Position numbers and translations under genes: made by a program
The notes under the pieces: model-generated
Databases searched by the model: none
Told to the model about the DNA's origin: nothing
Seen by the model: only the letters and a program-made list of their open reading frames with translations
Shown here: positions 43,277-52,500 of the stretch, piece by piece
Numbering within the stretch: position 1 is the first letter of the stretch
Layout: each line of letters starts with the position of its first letter
Assembly: GCA_016458225.1 (NCBI GenBank)
Contig: JAEMGR010000003.1
Location: 806,001-870,000, forward strand
DNA from: Myxococcaceae bacterium JPH2
GTDB lineage: Bacteria; Myxococcota; Myxococcia; Myxococcales; Myxococcaceae
Reading direction: 5' to 3'
Length of the DNA: 64,000 nucleotides

Positions 43277-44338
43277 TCACTGGAAGCCCGGGGGCCTTCC
43301 TTCCGTCGAGGCCTTCAGTTTCGCGTTGGGATTCAGCTCGAAGACGAGCCCGAACTGCCAGAGGTTGACGCGCTCGAGGAACAGGATGTTGTAGGAGTCC
43401 TGCCCGTGCACGTAGCGCGCGAAGAGGCCGAAGCCCGCGCCCCAGCGAGGGTTCGCGGCCACCTCCAACGCCAGCGTGGCGCGCTGCCGAGGTGTCTCTC
43501 CGTATGGGCAGGAGAGCAGGGCCTCCGCGCGGAAGCGGTGCTGGTGCCACAAGCGCTCGCCCACCCACGACAGACCCCAGTGCCCGTTGCCATAGACGGC
43601 GCGCTGCTCACCGGAGATGCCACCCGGACCCACGGCGGCATTGAACTCCCAATAGGCACGGCCCCCCATGAGCCAGGCGTTGTCCAGGTTCGGCGACACG
43701 TCCATGGCCAGCAGCGCCCACAGCTCCAAGCGCAGGAGGTTGGTGGAGAAGCTGCCGGTGAGTTCGTTGAGCGGGAGCTGCCCCTCCGTGGGCGAGCAGT
43801 TCGGGTCCGTCCCCGTCTGGTTGCCGTAGAAGCAGCCATCCTGCCCATTGGAGTAGTGGCCGATGATGACGTGGCCCGCGAGCGCCAGACCTCGCGTGGG
43901 CGCGCGCTCGTCCGAGGCGCCGGGCAGCAGCCGCAGGTGCGCCACCTGGAAGGTGATTTTGGGGAGGAAGGACGGCGGGATGACGGGGCTGCTGTCCGTG
44001 TTCAGCATCCGCAGCCGGATGGCGGGGGTGAGCACGAGGGACAGGAAGTACTCACCGCCCTTGCCGTGGAAGTCGCCGAGGTGGAGCTGGGGCAGGTAGA
44101 GGTTGGGCGCGATCTGCGACTCGAACAGCAGGGGCGTGGGCGAGTCGGGATCTCCCGCGCGGTGAATCTTGCTGGGCGAGACGAAGAGGTAGCTGCGGTC
44201 CATGAAGAGGGTCGCGGGCGCGTCGTATTCCACCTCCCACCCCGAGCCCCACGCCGGGCTCGCGCCGCTGATGACGAGCCCAAGCCCGAGGGCGTAGGCG
44301 CACGCGCGCCATGTCTTGCTTTGACTCAGAGGCCCCAT
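43277..44338 (-). CDS. Predicted outer-membrane beta-barrel protein
   Basis: A 353-residue secreted protein. The ATG at 44338 precedes a signal peptide (MGPLSQSKTWRACAYALGLGLVISGASPAWG). The mature part is a series of amphipathic beta strands rich in aromatic residues (WEVEYDAPATLFMDRSYLFV, ESQIAPNLYLPQLHLGDFHG, GGEYFLSLVLTPAIRLRM, RGLALAGHVIIGHYSNGQDG, RAYWEFNAAVGPGG, HRFRAEALLSCPYGE), ending LWQFGLVFELNPNAKLK. The segment GHYSNGQDGCFYG resembles the phospholipase A1/PldA H-x-S-N-G active-site neighbourhood, so an outer-membrane phospholipase-like activity is possible but unproven. Same strand as the RNase gene, 47 bp ahead of it. Confidence 0.7.
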   Translation of the reverse strand: MGPLSQSKTWRACAYALGLGLVISGASPAWGSGWEVEYDAPATLFMDRSYLFVSPSKIHRAGDPDSPTPLLFESQIAPNLYLPQLHLGDFHGKGGEYFLSLVLTPAIRLRMLNTDSSPVIPPSFLPKITFQVAHLRLLPGASDERAPTRGLALAGHVIIGHYSNGQDGCFYGNQTGTDPNCSPTEGQLPLNELTGSFSTNLLRLELWALLAMDVSPNLDNAWLMGGRAYWEFNAAVGPGGISGEQRAVYGNGHWGLSWVGERLWHQHRFRAEALLSCPYGETPRQRATLALEVAANPRWGAGFGLFARYVHGQDSYNILFLERVNLWQFGLVFELNPNAKLKASTEGRPPGFQ

Positions 44339-44516
44339 CGGGTCCCCGTATAGACCGCGGTCTGGCGGGGCTCTGGGTGAACGGTGCGTGCCCGTTCGAA
44401 ACTGAGAACCCTCCGTGAATTCGCTCACACCCTGGCGTCGGAGGACACGGTTCACTGGCGGGCAGATGTCTCCATCAGGCTCGACAGTGCGCGAGGCCGC
44501 GTGATGGCTTGCGCGC

Positions 44517-44939
44517 ATGAGCAATCCATCGCGACAGGTCGACCTCGTGCTTCGAGGCTCCCTGGAGGATGTGGCGCAGGCCGAGGACGCCGTGCGAGAT
44601 CTCTGCGAGGACTCGGGCTACGGCAGACATTCCTTTGGGATGTGTCTGGCCGTCAGCGAGTGCGTCATCAATGCCATCCGCCACGGCAATGCCTTTGACC
44701 CGGGCAAGCAGGTCCGGCTGAGCATGACCCTGGCGGGCTCACGGCTGACGGTGTGCGTGGCCGATGAGGGCAAGGGCTTCTCGCCCGAGTCCTTGGCGGA
44801 TCCACTCGTCACGGGAAGCACCTTTCAGGATGCGGGGCGAGGCGTCCTCCTCATGAAGACGCTGATGGACGATGTCGCCTTCGCGTTTCGGAGCGGCGCG
44901 GGCTTCGAGGTCCAGATGTACAAGGACCTCGCGCCGTAG
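44517..44939 (+). CDS. RsbW-like anti-sigma/serine kinase
   Basis: A 140-residue GHKL ATPase of the RsbW/SpoIIAB type. The N box is AVSECVINAIRHGN, the G1 box VADEGKGFSPES and the G2-like region GRGVLLMKTLMDDV. Such proteins bind a sigma factor or phosphorylate an anti-sigma-factor antagonist. No sigma factor or antagonist gene is adjacent, so the partner lies elsewhere. No membrane segment. Divergent from the predicted outer-membrane gene and convergent (3 bp) with the SDR gene. Confidence 0.87.
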   Translation: MSNPSRQVDLVLRGSLEDVAQAEDAVRDLCEDSGYGRHSFGMCLAVSECVINAIRHGNAFDPGKQVRLSMTLAGSRLTVCVADEGKGFSPESLADPLVTGSTFQDAGRGVLLMKTLMDDVAFAFRSGAGFEVQMYKDLAP

Positions 44940-44942
44940 CCC

Positions 44943-45707
44943 TCACGTGCGGGTGATGGACACGCCGCCGTCCACCAGCATCGCCGTGCCCGTCACGAAG
45001 GACGCCTCGTCGGAGAGCAGGAACAGCGCCGAGCGGGCCAGCTCCTCGGGCGTCCCCACGCGCTTCAGGGCGTGCAGTCCGGTGACGAACTGCTTGGCTT
45101 CCGCCGTGGCGTTCACCGCTTGGAACATGGGCGTCTCCACCGCGCCCGGAAGCAGCGCGTTCACGCGGATGCCCCGAGGCCCGTACTCCGCCGCCAGCGC
45201 CTGCGTCAGGCCCACCAGCCCCGACTTGCTCGCGGCGTAGGCCGCCGTGCCCGGGAAGGCGAACGTGTAGCCGACGAAGGTGGAGGTGAAGAGGATGGAC
45301 CCCGAGCCCTGCTTCAGCATGGGCCCGAGTTGATGCTTGGCGCCCAGGAACGCGGAGGTGAGGTTCACCGCCAGCGCCTCGTTGAAGCCCTGCTCGGACA
45401 CGTCCGTGCTCGGCCCGCCCTCGCCGATGATGCCGGCGTTGTTGAAGGCGACATCCAACTTCCCGAACCGCTCCACCGCCAGCGCCACCAGCGCGCGGGC
45501 GTAGTCCTCCGAGCGGACATCACCGGCCAGGGCGACCGCCTCGCCACCCGCCGCGGAGATCTCCTTCACCAGCGCGTCCAGCTCCTCCTTGCGGCGAGCG
45601 CCCACCACCAGCTTCGCCCCCTCGGCCGCGAACAGCGTCGCCGCCGCCCGCCCGATGCCCGCGCTCGCGCCCGTGATGATGCCGACCTTCCCATTCAAGC
45701 GACCCAT
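44943..45707 (-). CDS. Classical short-chain dehydrogenase/reductase
   Basis: A 254-residue classical SDR with all motifs: cofactor loop IITGASAGIGRAAATLF, GDVRSEDYARALVALAVERFG, structural FNNAGIIGEGGPS, the catalytic Ser region GSILFTSTFVGYTFAFPG, and Tyr/Lys in AAYAASKSGLVGLTQAL. PGAVETPMFQ and GTAMLVDGGVSITRT end it. The basic residue after the first strand (GARRKEE) suggests NADP preference. Substrate unknown. Divergent from a LysR gene with a perfect palindrome between them. Confidence 0.93.
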   Translation of the reverse strand: MGRLNGKVGIITGASAGIGRAAATLFAAEGAKLVVGARRKEELDALVKEISAAGGEAVALAGDVRSEDYARALVALAVERFGKLDVAFNNAGIIGEGGPSTDVSEQGFNEALAVNLTSAFLGAKHQLGPMLKQGSGSILFTSTFVGYTFAFPGTAAYAASKSGLVGLTQALAAEYGPRGIRVNALLPGAVETPMFQAVNATAEAKQFVTGLHALKRVGTPEELARSALFLLSDEASFVTGTAMLVDGGVSITRT

Positions 45708-45805
45708 GACCGTCTCTCCCGCGATTCGCCTCGGCGAGGTGCCGGGCTGATGGGACAGAGATACGTCTCAGCATTCATGGGAGAAAGGCCCGAAAGATGG
45801 TCTAC

Positions 45806-45826
45806 TCATTCAGTTTTCATGAATGA
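45806..45826. promoter_or_regulatory. LysR-type operator candidate
   Basis: TCATTCA (45806-45812) and TGAATGA (45820-45826) are perfect 7-base inverted arms with a 7-base spacer, a total of 21 bp. The outer T and A positions fit the T-N11-A rule for LysR sites when read inside the arms. It lies 16 bp before the LysR GTG start and 99 bp before the SDR start; a half-site CATTCATG occurs at about 45774. Confidence 0.55.
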
Positions 45827-45841
45827 TGGAGGAGCCCGTCC

Positions 45842-46762
45842 GTGGATCGCCTGCGCGCCTTCGAGGTCTTCGCTTCCGTCGTCCAGCGCGGCAGCTTCAC
45901 CCGGGCAGCGGACGCGCTCGGGACGTCGCCCGCCAACGTCACCCGCTATGTGAACGAGTTGGAGCGACACCTGGGCACGCGGCTGCTGCAACGCACGTCG
46001 CGACGGCTGTCGCTGACGGAGAGCGGCAAGGCGCTGTACGAGCGGGCGAGCGCCATCCTGGAAGAGGTGACGGAAGCCGAGGCGCTGGCCTCCGCGAGCA
46101 CAGTGCAGGTGCGCGGGCGGCTGCGCCTCAACGCGCCGTTGAGCTTCGGCATCCTGCACCTCGCGCCGCTGTGGCCTCGTTTCCTCGCGCGACATCCAGA
46201 CGTCGAGTTGGACGTGTCGCTGTCGGACCGGGTCGTCGACATGGTCGAGGAGGGGTACGACCTGGCCATCCGCATCTCGCGCGGTGGCGCGGGGAATCAC
46301 ATCGCCCGTCGGCTCGCGGTGTCACACAACCGGGTGTGCGCCGCGCCGGCGTATCTGGCTCGGCACGGGATGCCCCGTCATCCGGACGACCTGACGGCGC
46401 ATGTCTGTGTTTCCTACAGCCAGTCCTCCATGGCGGAGGAGTGGCCGCTCACGGACAAGGCGGGACAGACTCATGTGGCGCGGGTGCGCAGCGTGATGCA
46501 GAGCAACAACGGCGACACCGTGCGGGCCGCGGGGCTGGCCGGGCTGGGGTTGATATGGCAGCCCGACTTCCTGATTGGCGAGGACCTGCGTACCGGAAGA
46601 CTGCTCCACGTCCTGCCGGAGTACGCATTGCCAGACATCGACATCCTGGCCATCTACCCCACGCGCCGGCACCTCACGGCCAAGGTGCGGTTGATGGTCG
46701 ACTTCCTCGTCGAGCAGTTCAAGGGCCCCCTGCCCTGGGGCTCCGTCTCCTTGGCGGATTGA
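45842..46762 (+). CDS. LysR-family transcriptional regulator
   Basis: A 306-residue LysR protein of the PA0477/DhcR-like subgroup that often represses an adjacent SDR. The GTG at 45842 has GGAGGAG nine bases upstream. HTH: MDRLRAFEVFASVVQRGSFT, ADALGTSPANVTRYVNELER, LLQRTSRRLSLTESG. The effector domain includes RLRLNAPLSFGILHLAPLWP, ELDVSLSDRVVDMVEEGYDL and DIDILAIYPTRRHLTAKVRL. Divergent from the classical SDR; a 21-bp palindrome lies just before its start, so autoregulation and control of the SDR are likely. Confidence 0.93.
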   Translation: MDRLRAFEVFASVVQRGSFTRAADALGTSPANVTRYVNELERHLGTRLLQRTSRRLSLTESGKALYERASAILEEVTEAEALASASTVQVRGRLRLNAPLSFGILHLAPLWPRFLARHPDVELDVSLSDRVVDMVEEGYDLAIRISRGGAGNHIARRLAVSHNRVCAAPAYLARHGMPRHPDDLTAHVCVSYSQSSMAEEWPLTDKAGQTHVARVRSVMQSNNGDTVRAAGLAGLGLIWQPDFLIGEDLRTGRLLHVLPEYALPDIDILAIYPTRRHLTAKVRLMVDFLVEQFKGPLPWGSVSLAD

Positions 46763-46837
46763 GGTGGCCCGTTCGGGTCGCCGCGAGAAGTGCGCTATGT
46801 CCAGCGCACCGGAACGCGGTTCGCTCGGAGCACACGC

Positions 46838-47443
46838 ATGCATCAAGTCAGTCTGGGGCCCGTGAAGTTCGCGGATGGCTTCAACTTCTCCTTCCCCACC
46901 ACCTGCTGCGCCAACTGCGGCACGCGCGAGGCGCTGCGCCAGCAACCCCAAGACACGCGCAAGTCCACGTACCTCCTGGTGGGAGGAACCGAGCTGACCT
47001 TCAAGCTGCCCCTGACTGTCTGCGCGGACTGCGAGCCTTCCTTGAAGCGCCGGCCGTTGACCCTGGCGAACAAGATTCTGATTGGGCTCGTCGTCTCGGC
47101 GGCGGTCGCGACCGGCATCCTCATCTTCGCGGACTCAGGGAACCTGGAGATGCCCTTCCTCGCGGACAACCTGATTCTCGTTTCGCTGTTCGCGGGAGGA
47201 GGGCTGAGCGCGTTGTACTTCCTGCGCCATCGGCCGCAGCCTCGGCAGAGCAGCTATTACCAGCCGGTGTTGATTCAGCAATTGAACCGCCGCTTCCTCG
47301 ACGGCGCCATCGAGGGCATCGTCTTCGCGTTCACCCATCCGGCCTACCAGGAGGCCTTCGAGCAGCTCAACCGCTCCGCGGTGCAAGCAGGCTTCGTGAA
47401 GGCCGTGGCCAGCTCCACGGGGCGCGTCCCCTCCTCCGCGTAA
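46838..47443 (+). CDS. Zinc-ribbon membrane protein, function unknown
   Basis: A 201-residue protein. The ATG at 46838 is supported by GGAG eight bases before. The N-terminal 70 residues carry two C-x-x-C pairs (TTCCANCGTREAL and TVCADCEPSLKRR), a probable zinc ribbon. Two membrane spans follow (KILIGLVVSAAVATGILIFA and ADNLILVSLFAGGGLSALYF). The C-terminal 70 residues are cytoplasmic or periplasmic and helical (FAFTHPAYQEAFEQLNRSAV). No family recognised. It ends 28 bp before the immunity gene of the convergent toxin operon and is not obviously part of it. Confidence 0.7.
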   Translation: MHQVSLGPVKFADGFNFSFPTTCCANCGTREALRQQPQDTRKSTYLLVGGTELTFKLPLTVCADCEPSLKRRPLTLANKILIGLVVSAAVATGILIFADSGNLEMPFLADNLILVSLFAGGGLSALYFLRHRPQPRQSSYYQPVLIQQLNRRFLDGAIEGIVFAFTHPAYQEAFEQLNRSAVQAGFVKAVASSTGRVPSSA

Positions 47444-47470
47444 CGCGCGAACCTCGGTGGCGGCGCAGCC

Positions 47471-48064
47471 TTAATGAGCGTATCGCTCGTCGGGCTGCGT
47501 CACTGGATCGAATGACACTCCCAGGTTTCCGACCCGTTCGAGCGCGTCCTTGATGTCTTCCGACACGATGAACGCCACCTTGAACTTCTTCAGCCGGAAG
47601 ACCTGAGCGCCCTCGGTCTTCGCTGGGTCGATTTGCAGTCCGTAGATCCAGTTGTACTCCCCTGGGTACTCAGGGGGGTGCTTGTCCTGCTCATAGTGAT
47701 GCACCTCGCTGCACCGTGCCTCGTCGATGGCATCAATCACCTTGGTTGCATTGACGACGAAGTACGGTTCAGGCACCCCTTCGATCGTCACCGGGAAGAG
47801 CTGCACATCGTCAGGTGCGAGCGTCTTGAAGACCTTCGCAACGGCTTCGCTGACGATGGGCGTTTCTTCAATGACAGAGAACACAAAGGTTCGCTCGGTG
47901 CCAGGATGCGAGACCTGGGCCTTGAGTGCTCCTGGGTCAGGAAGAACGCGACCATCGACAAACAGCCAAGGCTCGTCAAAAGCCTCACCAGAACCTCGGG
48001 TCGGCGTCACCAGCAGCCACTGGGGCACATCTCCAAGAACCACCGAGTAGAAATCGCGTTCCAC
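47471..48064 (-). CDS. Imm11-family immunity protein (DUF1629-like)
   Basis: A 197-residue protein. The start is a GTG at 48064 one base after the toxin stop codon, with GGAAGGGGG upstream inside the toxin gene. The core pattern ALAPDDVQLFPVTIEGVPEPYFVVNATKVIDAIDEARCSEV and NWIYGLQIDPAKTEGAQVFRLKKFKVAFIVSEDIKDALE (quoted in short pieces here: DVQLFPVTIEGVPEPYFVVN; YGLQIDPAKTEGAQVFRL) matches the Imm11 family first noted in Myxococcus. No signal peptide, so it is cytoplasmic, as expected for protection from a nuclease. Distinctly lower GC than neighbours. It pairs with the AHH lipoprotein; together a toxin/immunity module. Confidence 0.85.
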   Translation of the reverse strand: MERDFYSVVLGDVPQWLLVTPTRGSGEAFDEPWLFVDGRVLPDPGALKAQVSHPGTERTFVFSVIEETPIVSEAVAKVFKTLAPDDVQLFPVTIEGVPEPYFVVNATKVIDAIDEARCSEVHHYEQDKHPPEYPGEYNWIYGLQIDPAKTEGAQVFRLKKFKVAFIVSEDIKDALERVGNLGVSFDPVTQPDERYAH

Positions 48065-48065
48065 C

Positions 48066-49367
48066 TCAACCCCCTTCCTTCACGATGAAGCTCCGCATGT
48101 CAGAGCCTTGAGTCAGAAGCTCATCGGCAATCGTCGCAAGCTCCTTCAGCAGACTGGCCCGGCAGGTTTCCGTCGTTTGGCAGCGTGCAACAGAACGATT
48201 GAGGCGCCGAAGCACTTCTTGATGATACAGCTTTGGATGAGGCCCCTCGTGCCCATTGATTCTCACCTTGTTCGCGACATCTTCGAGGCTCATCCCTGCC
48301 TTCTTGAAGACGTCCTCGCATCTCGGAGTCCACGGGCCACCCGTCGCACTGGAGACGAGGTTCTTATCCGTGCAGATGTGATGAACGGGCCCCTCCTCAT
48401 CTCCAGGGATGCGCCCCTCCGAGTACATAGCGAGGGCCGCCACAGCGCCCGGAGCCAACACCACATTCAGCACGCCCGCGGCCGGCATGGCGATGGACGC
48501 CACCCCGCCATTCATGGCCGCTCCCAGTTGAAATCCCGCCTCGGCCTGGACTCGAAGCGCAGCCTGGGGGAACCCGGGGAGCCTCGGGCCCTGGGACGCC
48601 ATCGCGCTCTTGCCACCCAAGGCCGCCATGACGACCAGCACGAGGACTCGCGTCCCGTTCGTCCCCAACACCTTTCCAAACCGATGCCCGATGTCCTGCA
48701 ACGCGATGACGCTCGTCGCCTTCTCCGCGTCGTCCCACAGGCGCACGAAGCCTCGGCCCATCTCCCAGACCGGCACGATTCCCAGATAGGCCACCAGCGC
48801 CGCCGTCAATGCCACCGCGATGACCTTGGTGACTGGCTCGGGCAAGGCCATCGTCAGGAGCACGGTCAACGCGGCTGAGGTCACCATGGCCTTGAGCGCC
48901 GTGGGGTTCAGCGCCTTCCCAACCTCCACTTCCACGCTCTCCCACACGGTATCGAGCGCGAAGGATAGCGCCATCAACGTCCGGTCCTTCCGCGAGAACG
49001 TCAGCCCCGTCCCACCCACCAGGGTCAAACACTCGTCGCCGTCAGGGCAGATCCGCGAGGACAGCGACTCCGGAGACGCCCCGGCCCCCGAATCCGCGAG
49101 TCCCTTCGAGGATGCGAGCAACGTCCGGGAACGCACCCACCCCTGCCGGTCCGCCGCATCGGCTTCGCGGAACGCAACATCCATCCGCAAGTCGAGGATG
49201 AGTCGAGTGAGGGCCGACTTGAACTCCTCTTCGCTCACTTCGACTGGATCGACCTCCACGGACTCGTGGACCACCTGCCTGCCGCCTCCAACGTCAACGT
49301 GGACGACACGAGCCGTCGCACACGCTTCCATGAAGAGCAATAACGCGACGAGGCCAACCCATCGCAT
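48066..49367 (-). CDS. Lipoprotein toxin with C-terminal AHH-type nuclease domain
   Basis: A 433-residue protein. The ATG at 49367 has GGGGAG just upstream. MRWVGLVALLLFMEAC is a lipoprotein-type signal; Cys 16 follows Glu-Ala and precedes Ala, consistent with the outer membrane, though the lipobox (M-E-A-C) is loose. The middle has hydrophobic helices (about 165-200, 240-255 and 280-315), perhaps for crossing or delivery. The C-terminal 110 residues are an AHH/HNH-type nuclease: GPVHHICTDKN (His 329-330), GGPWTPRCEDVFKKAGMSLE, NGHEGPHPKLYHQEVLRRL (His 377 region). Known M. xanthus relatives act in kin discrimination by nuclease toxin with Imm11 immunity, and SitA lipoprotein toxins pass by outer-membrane exchange. 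Which route applies is inference. Confidence 0.82.
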   Translation of the reverse strand: MRWVGLVALLLFMEACATARVVHVDVGGGRQVVHESVEVDPVEVSEEEFKSALTRLILDLRMDVAFREADAADRQGWVRSRTLLASSKGLADSGAGASPESLSSRICPDGDECLTLVGGTGLTFSRKDRTLMALSFALDTVWESVEVEVGKALNPTALKAMVTSAALTVLLTMALPEPVTKVIAVALTAALVAYLGIVPVWEMGRGFVRLWDDAEKATSVIALQDIGHRFGKVLGTNGTRVLVLVVMAALGGKSAMASQGPRLPGFPQAALRVQAEAGFQLGAAMNGGVASIAMPAAGVLNVVLAPGAVAALAMYSEGRIPGDEEGPVHHICTDKNLVSSATGGPWTPRCEDVFKKAGMSLEDVANKVRINGHEGPHPKLYHQEVLRRLNRSVARCQTTETCRASLLKELATIADELLTQGSDMRSFIVKEGG

Positions 49368-49503
49368 AACTCCCCCCGACACAGCGCAGTCTTCAAGTCA
49401 TGTTCACAGCCATCCTCTCTCTTGAATCATCCGCCCTCAACATGACGCCTCGACTCACCCGCCGCAGGGTTTGATAGACAACCCTCGGGTGGAGGCCAGC
49501 CTC

Positions 49504-49535
49504 CCGCCGCCGCACCCATTCGAGCGCGGCGGCGG
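49504..49535 (-). terminator. Hairpin after the papain-like protease gene
   Basis: CCGCCGCCGC (49504-49513) pairs perfectly with GCGGCGGCGG (49526-49535) around a 12-base loop, 16 bp beyond the protease stop codon in the direction of transcription. It also isolates the toxin operon from read-through. No U-tract. Confidence 0.55.
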
Positions 49536-49550
49536 ATTGCGTTTCACGCG

Positions 49551-52500
49551 TCAATCATTGTCAGTCACAGACACGGTGCCGCTCGCGGTACCCAGCGTGT
49601 AAGCCGTCCCAGCGGGGATCGTCACCACGACGGTCTCCGTGGACTCCTTCACCGTGTCATCCAGCGGCGTCACCGGTACCGTCACCGTCGCCACGCCCGC
49701 GGGCAACGTCAGCGGCGCGCTGATGGCCACGTAGTCCGTGCCCGGCGTGGCCGTCCCCGTCACCGTGAGCGGGATGCTCAAGTCCGTCGAGGGCGCGGGC
49801 ACCGACGTCACCGTGAACAGGCCGCCGTTCGTCCCCGGCTCGGATGCCGAGCTGTCCGTCACCGAGAGCCGCAGCTCCGGCTTCTCGTCGTCATAGAGAT
49901 ACACGGTGCTCGCCACGGTGGGCGTCAGTTGGTAGGCCGCGTCCGCCACCAGCGTCAGCGTCACCGTCTCGCGACCTTCCACCAGCGCGTCATCCACCGG
50001 CTGCACCGTCAGCGTCGCCGATGCAGACCCCGCCGGGATGACCACCGACGTGGGCAGCGCTTGATAGTCGCTCCCCGCCGTCGCCGTGCTGCTGACCGAC
50101 ACGAGGACCGTCAGCGGATCCGTCGTGGGCCCCGTGCGCGTCACGGTGAACACACCCGGGTCCGAGGGCTCGGCGGCCGTGCCATCCGTCGCCGAGAGCG
50201 TGATGACCGGCATCTCGTCATCCAACAGGTACGCCGTGGCCGACGCGGAGGTGTGCACTTGATAAGCCGCGTCCTCCTGCAACGTCATTACCGCCGTCTC
50301 CCGGCCCTCCACCAACGCGTCATCCAGCGGCGTCAGTACCACCGACGCGGACACCAACCCCGCGCCAATCGTCACCGTGCCGGGCAGGTCCGTGTAGTCC
50401 GTCCCCGCCGTGGCCGTGCCGCTCATCGCATAGCGCACCGTCAGCGGGGCCGTGGTGGGCCCCGTGCGCGTCACGGTGAACTTCGCCGTATCCGTGCCCG
50501 GCTCGGATGCCACCGAGTCCGTCAGGGCCACCGTGACAACGGACTGCTCGTTGTCCAGGAGCGTGACGGTGCCGCTCGCCACGGTGCCCACTTTGTACGT
50601 GGCGTCCGGCACGAGCGTCAGCACCACCGTCTCCTTGCCCTCCACCAGCGCATCATCCACCGGCAGCACGTCCACGTTCACGGACGTCACTCCCGCGCCC
50701 AGCGTCACCGTGCCGGACAGCGGCGCGAAGTCCACGCCGTTCGCCGCGGTGCCCGTGAGCGTGTACCCCACCGTCAGCACCTGTCCCGCCACGCCACCCG
50801 AGCGGCTGATGAGGAACCGGCCCGTGTCCGTGCCCGGCTCGGAGGAAGTGGCATCGCTGACGCCAACGCTGACGGTGGGCGCCAGCACGTTCACCGTCAC
50901 CGTCGACGACGAGGTCACCACCCCCGTGCCGTCATACGCCTTCGCGACAAAGCCATAGCTGCCCGCCACCAGCCCCGTCACCGTGAAGCGGTAGGGCTCC
51001 GTCGCGGACTCCGCCACCTTCACCCCGCCCTGGTACAGCTCCACCTTCGCGATGGGGCCCTCCACATCGGAGGCCGCCACCTCGAGGGTCACCGTCCCCG
51101 GCGCTGGAATGGACACGCCATTCACCGGCGACGTGATGCGGGACGTGGGCGCGTCGTTGACCGGCGTGATGTTGAAAGTCACCACGGCGAGCGGCGAGTC
51201 CTCCGTCCCATCATTCGCCAGGAACGTGAAGCTGTCCGAGCCGAAGAAGTTCGCCTCGGGTCGATACAGCGGGCTGGGCAGCGGCCCCGACAGCGAACCG
51301 TGCAAGGGCGCATCCACCACCGTCAGCGAGAGCGGATCTCCATCCGCGTCGAACGCCGTGAGCGCCACGGCCTTGGTGCTGTCCTCCGTCAGCGTCAGGC
51401 TTTGACTGGTGGCCAGCGGCTTCGCGTTGAGCACCACGTTGAACACCTGGGCCGTGCTGCCGCCCACGCCATCCGAGACCACCGCGCGCACCGAGTGCGG
51501 ACCCACGACGGTGGGCGCGTAGGTAAACCCAGACGTGCTCTCCGGCACCGACACCCCGTCCACACTCCACGCATACGACAGGGATTGTCCGTCCTCATCC
51601 GAGGCATTCACCTGCAACGCCACGCTCCCGCCCGGTGGCAGCTTCACGCGTCCCACGGGACTGGCGCTGGAGATGAGGGGACGATGATTCGTGGGCGTGT
51701 AATCCGCGTGGACATACCCCGTGGTCATGTCCACCGTCATGGGCGTCTCCGTGCTGGCCACCGTCGTTCCGCCCGTGGAGCTGTCCACCAGCTTGAAGGA
51801 CTTCACCACCGCCGGGTCACCCGTCGTCCGGTCATACAGCTTCACGTAGAAGCTGCGAGGCGCGAGCGAAGCCGGCACCAGGTCCGTGAAGTCGAACACC
51901 AGCGGGCCATCCACCGCCGCGGTGGTGGAGCCGTTGAAGGAACGCGGCCCACCCGCATAGGTGAACGCCGTCGAGTTCCACACCGTCGGCACGCCCGACG
52001 CTGGATCCGACACGCCCAGCGAGAACATGAGCTGATCTCGCTTCGCGTGGTTCACGGTCAGCTCGGCCACGTAGGTGGGCGTGTACGCGGGGCGAACGGC
52101 GAGGTGATAGACCACGTCGCTCTGGAGCGCGGCCACGCGGCCCGCGCTGGGCCCGCCCGTGACGGCGGAGACCCAGCGCAGCGCGTCGTACGCCAGCCAC
52201 GTGAAGCCGCCCTCGTTCCAGCCCGTGCCCCACGAGTTGGCGATGCGCAGCGCGCCCTTCTCACCTGGATCCACCACGTTGTTCTTGTTGACGTCGGTCC
52301 AGATGTCGTCGTCGTAGCCGACGATGGTCATGGCGTGGGAGCCCACGTATCCATTCAACCAATACGCCACCGACTTGCCGACATAGGCATTGTCGTTCGG
52401 CGTGGAGGGATCATCCTTGATGGTCATGCTCTGCCATGAAGAAATGAACGTGCCATAGACGAGCACGTAGCCGTTGGTGAGCAGCTCCTTCACCTGCTGG

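Noticed and set aside
44391-44405. tRNA-like T-loop (GTTCGAA)
   Set aside because: No matching acceptor, D or anticodon stems could be drawn around it. No other tRNA candidate was found in the window.
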